13,260 nt of DNA from Oligoflexaceae bacterium (GTDB lineage: Bacteria; Bdellovibrionota_B; Oligoflexia; Oligoflexales; Oligoflexaceae), in contig CANJJY010000080.1 in the NCBI GenBank assembly GCA_947474445.1, forward strand, positions 1 to 13,260. The letters run 5' to 3'. Under the pieces are notes generated by a model that searched no databases, was not told the origin of the DNA, and saw nothing but the letters and a program-made list of their open reading frames with translations. The position numbers and the translations under genes were made by a program. How positions within the stretch are numbered: the first letter of the stretch is position 1; the number at the start of each line of letters is the position of its first letter. Positions 12,866-13,260 of this stretch are shown here, piece after piece.

Positions 12866-13260
12866 AGCCACTCGAATTCAATGGAAAGGTCGACTTCCTT
12901 TTACTCCTTGCGCGCTCCCTCCAGCAATGTGGGGCGGCGGCGCATCATCTGGAACGAGCTCTGTACAAAGCCGGTAAGGGACTCGGCCTCGAAAGTGAAT
13001 ATCTGGCTTTTCCCACCGGCCTGCTCGGCTCATTTCGCGCGCCAAAGCCCCTGCGATTGGATCAGGAGGGGACGGATGCAGGAGACAGCCACCATCATCG
13101 CAGCATCGTTCTGCGCTTTGCACCGGGGCAGATCAATCTTTCTAAACTCAGCTCCATCGATGAAGCGGCCGATCAGGTCCTAGACGGGCAGCTCTCGCTC
13201 GATGCGGGCATGCAGAAGATGGACGCGATCAACCAGCAGGGCGACGACTATCACCCTTTC
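12862..13260 (+). CDS. ThrE-type threonine/serine exporter, N-terminal part (truncated by window end)
   Basis: A GTG at 12862 overlaps the haloperoxidase stop by 4 nt (GTGA) and the frame stays open for 133 codons to the window edge. The visible part matches the N-terminal domain of the ThrE/YjjP family: FLLLLARSLQQCGAAAHHLE (12-31), corresponding to LLLxLGRxLLxxGAxAxRVE, then GKGLGLESEYLAFPTGLLGSF (37-57) with the PTxL motif, and INLSKLSSIDEAADQVLDG (93-111) followed by LSLDAGMQKMDAI (113-125), the conserved segment before the membrane part. The family exports threonine and serine or related small molecules. A His-rich DSHHHR (76-81) sits in the middle. The transmembrane half lies outside the window, so the substrate is open. 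Coupling with the haloperoxidase suggests one operon. Confidence 0.8.
   Translation, partial: MKPLEFNGKVDFLLLLARSLQQCGAAAHHLERALYKAGKGLGLESEYLAFPTGLLGSFRAPKPLRLDQEGTDAGDSHHHRSIVLRFAPGQINLSKLSSIDEAADQVLDGQLSLDAGMQKMDAINQQGDDYHPF

Noticed and set aside
12878..13183. Open frames of 81-100 codons in other frames near the right end
   Set aside because: They lie over the ThrE-family frame, which has clear family motifs.

Overview
The window looks like chromosomal DNA of a Gram-negative, probably Bdellovibrionota/Oligoflexia-like or other delta-type proteobacterial lineage. This placement is inference from gene content and style: Sec signal peptides, an outer-membrane lipoprotein, System I cytochrome c maturation genes, frequent GTG starts with good Shine-Dalgarno (SD) sites, and a RelA/SpoT-like protein of a kind I associate with Myxococcota and Bdellovibrionota. 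No mobile element, CRISPR array, tRNA or rRNA was seen.

Left part (1-3262). The window opens inside a PP2C/SpoIIE-type phosphatase domain (1-611, +). Converging on it is a GTG-started 425-residue protein (678-1955, -) whose C-terminal half reads as a divergent RelA/SpoT nucleotidyltransferase. A divergent intergenic region holds a promoter for each flanking gene. Then come a periplasmic TlpA-like thioredoxin protein (2180-2842, +) and a small secreted protein on the other strand (2873-3262, -) with a sigma-28-like promoter.

Middle (3263-10111). A 305-base gap carries a perfect TATAAT and a hairpin plus U-tract in the leader. It is followed by one long, tightly packed operon: TolB/PD40-like beta-propeller, unknown six-cysteine protein, OmpP1/FadL/PorV-like outer-membrane protein, then ccmA, ccmB, ccmC, ccmD, ccmE and ccmG. 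Junctions are ATGA/GTGA overlaps or gaps of a few bases, except ccmB-ccmC (82 nt) and ccmC-ccmD (52 nt). The ccm genes encode the heme-export/chaperone part and the periplasmic thiol reductant of cytochrome c maturation. The heme ligation module (CcmF/CcmH) is not here. The operon ends at a 10-bp perfect hairpin.

Right part (10112-13260). A convergent 49-residue small membrane protein (10127-10276, -) has its own promoter and SD and shares that hairpin. It is followed by a TraB/GumN-family lipoprotein (10390-11268, +), a secreted vanadium-haloperoxidase/PAP2-type enzyme with all active-site motifs (11363-12865, +) and, overlapping it by 4 nt, the start of a ThrE-type threonine/serine exporter cut by the window end (12862-13260, +).

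The points most worth a second look are the divergent RelA/SpoT-like protein with its SD in a hairpin loop, the leader hairpin at 3475-3530, the envelope trio fused to the ccm operon, and the unannotated 49-residue membrane protein.
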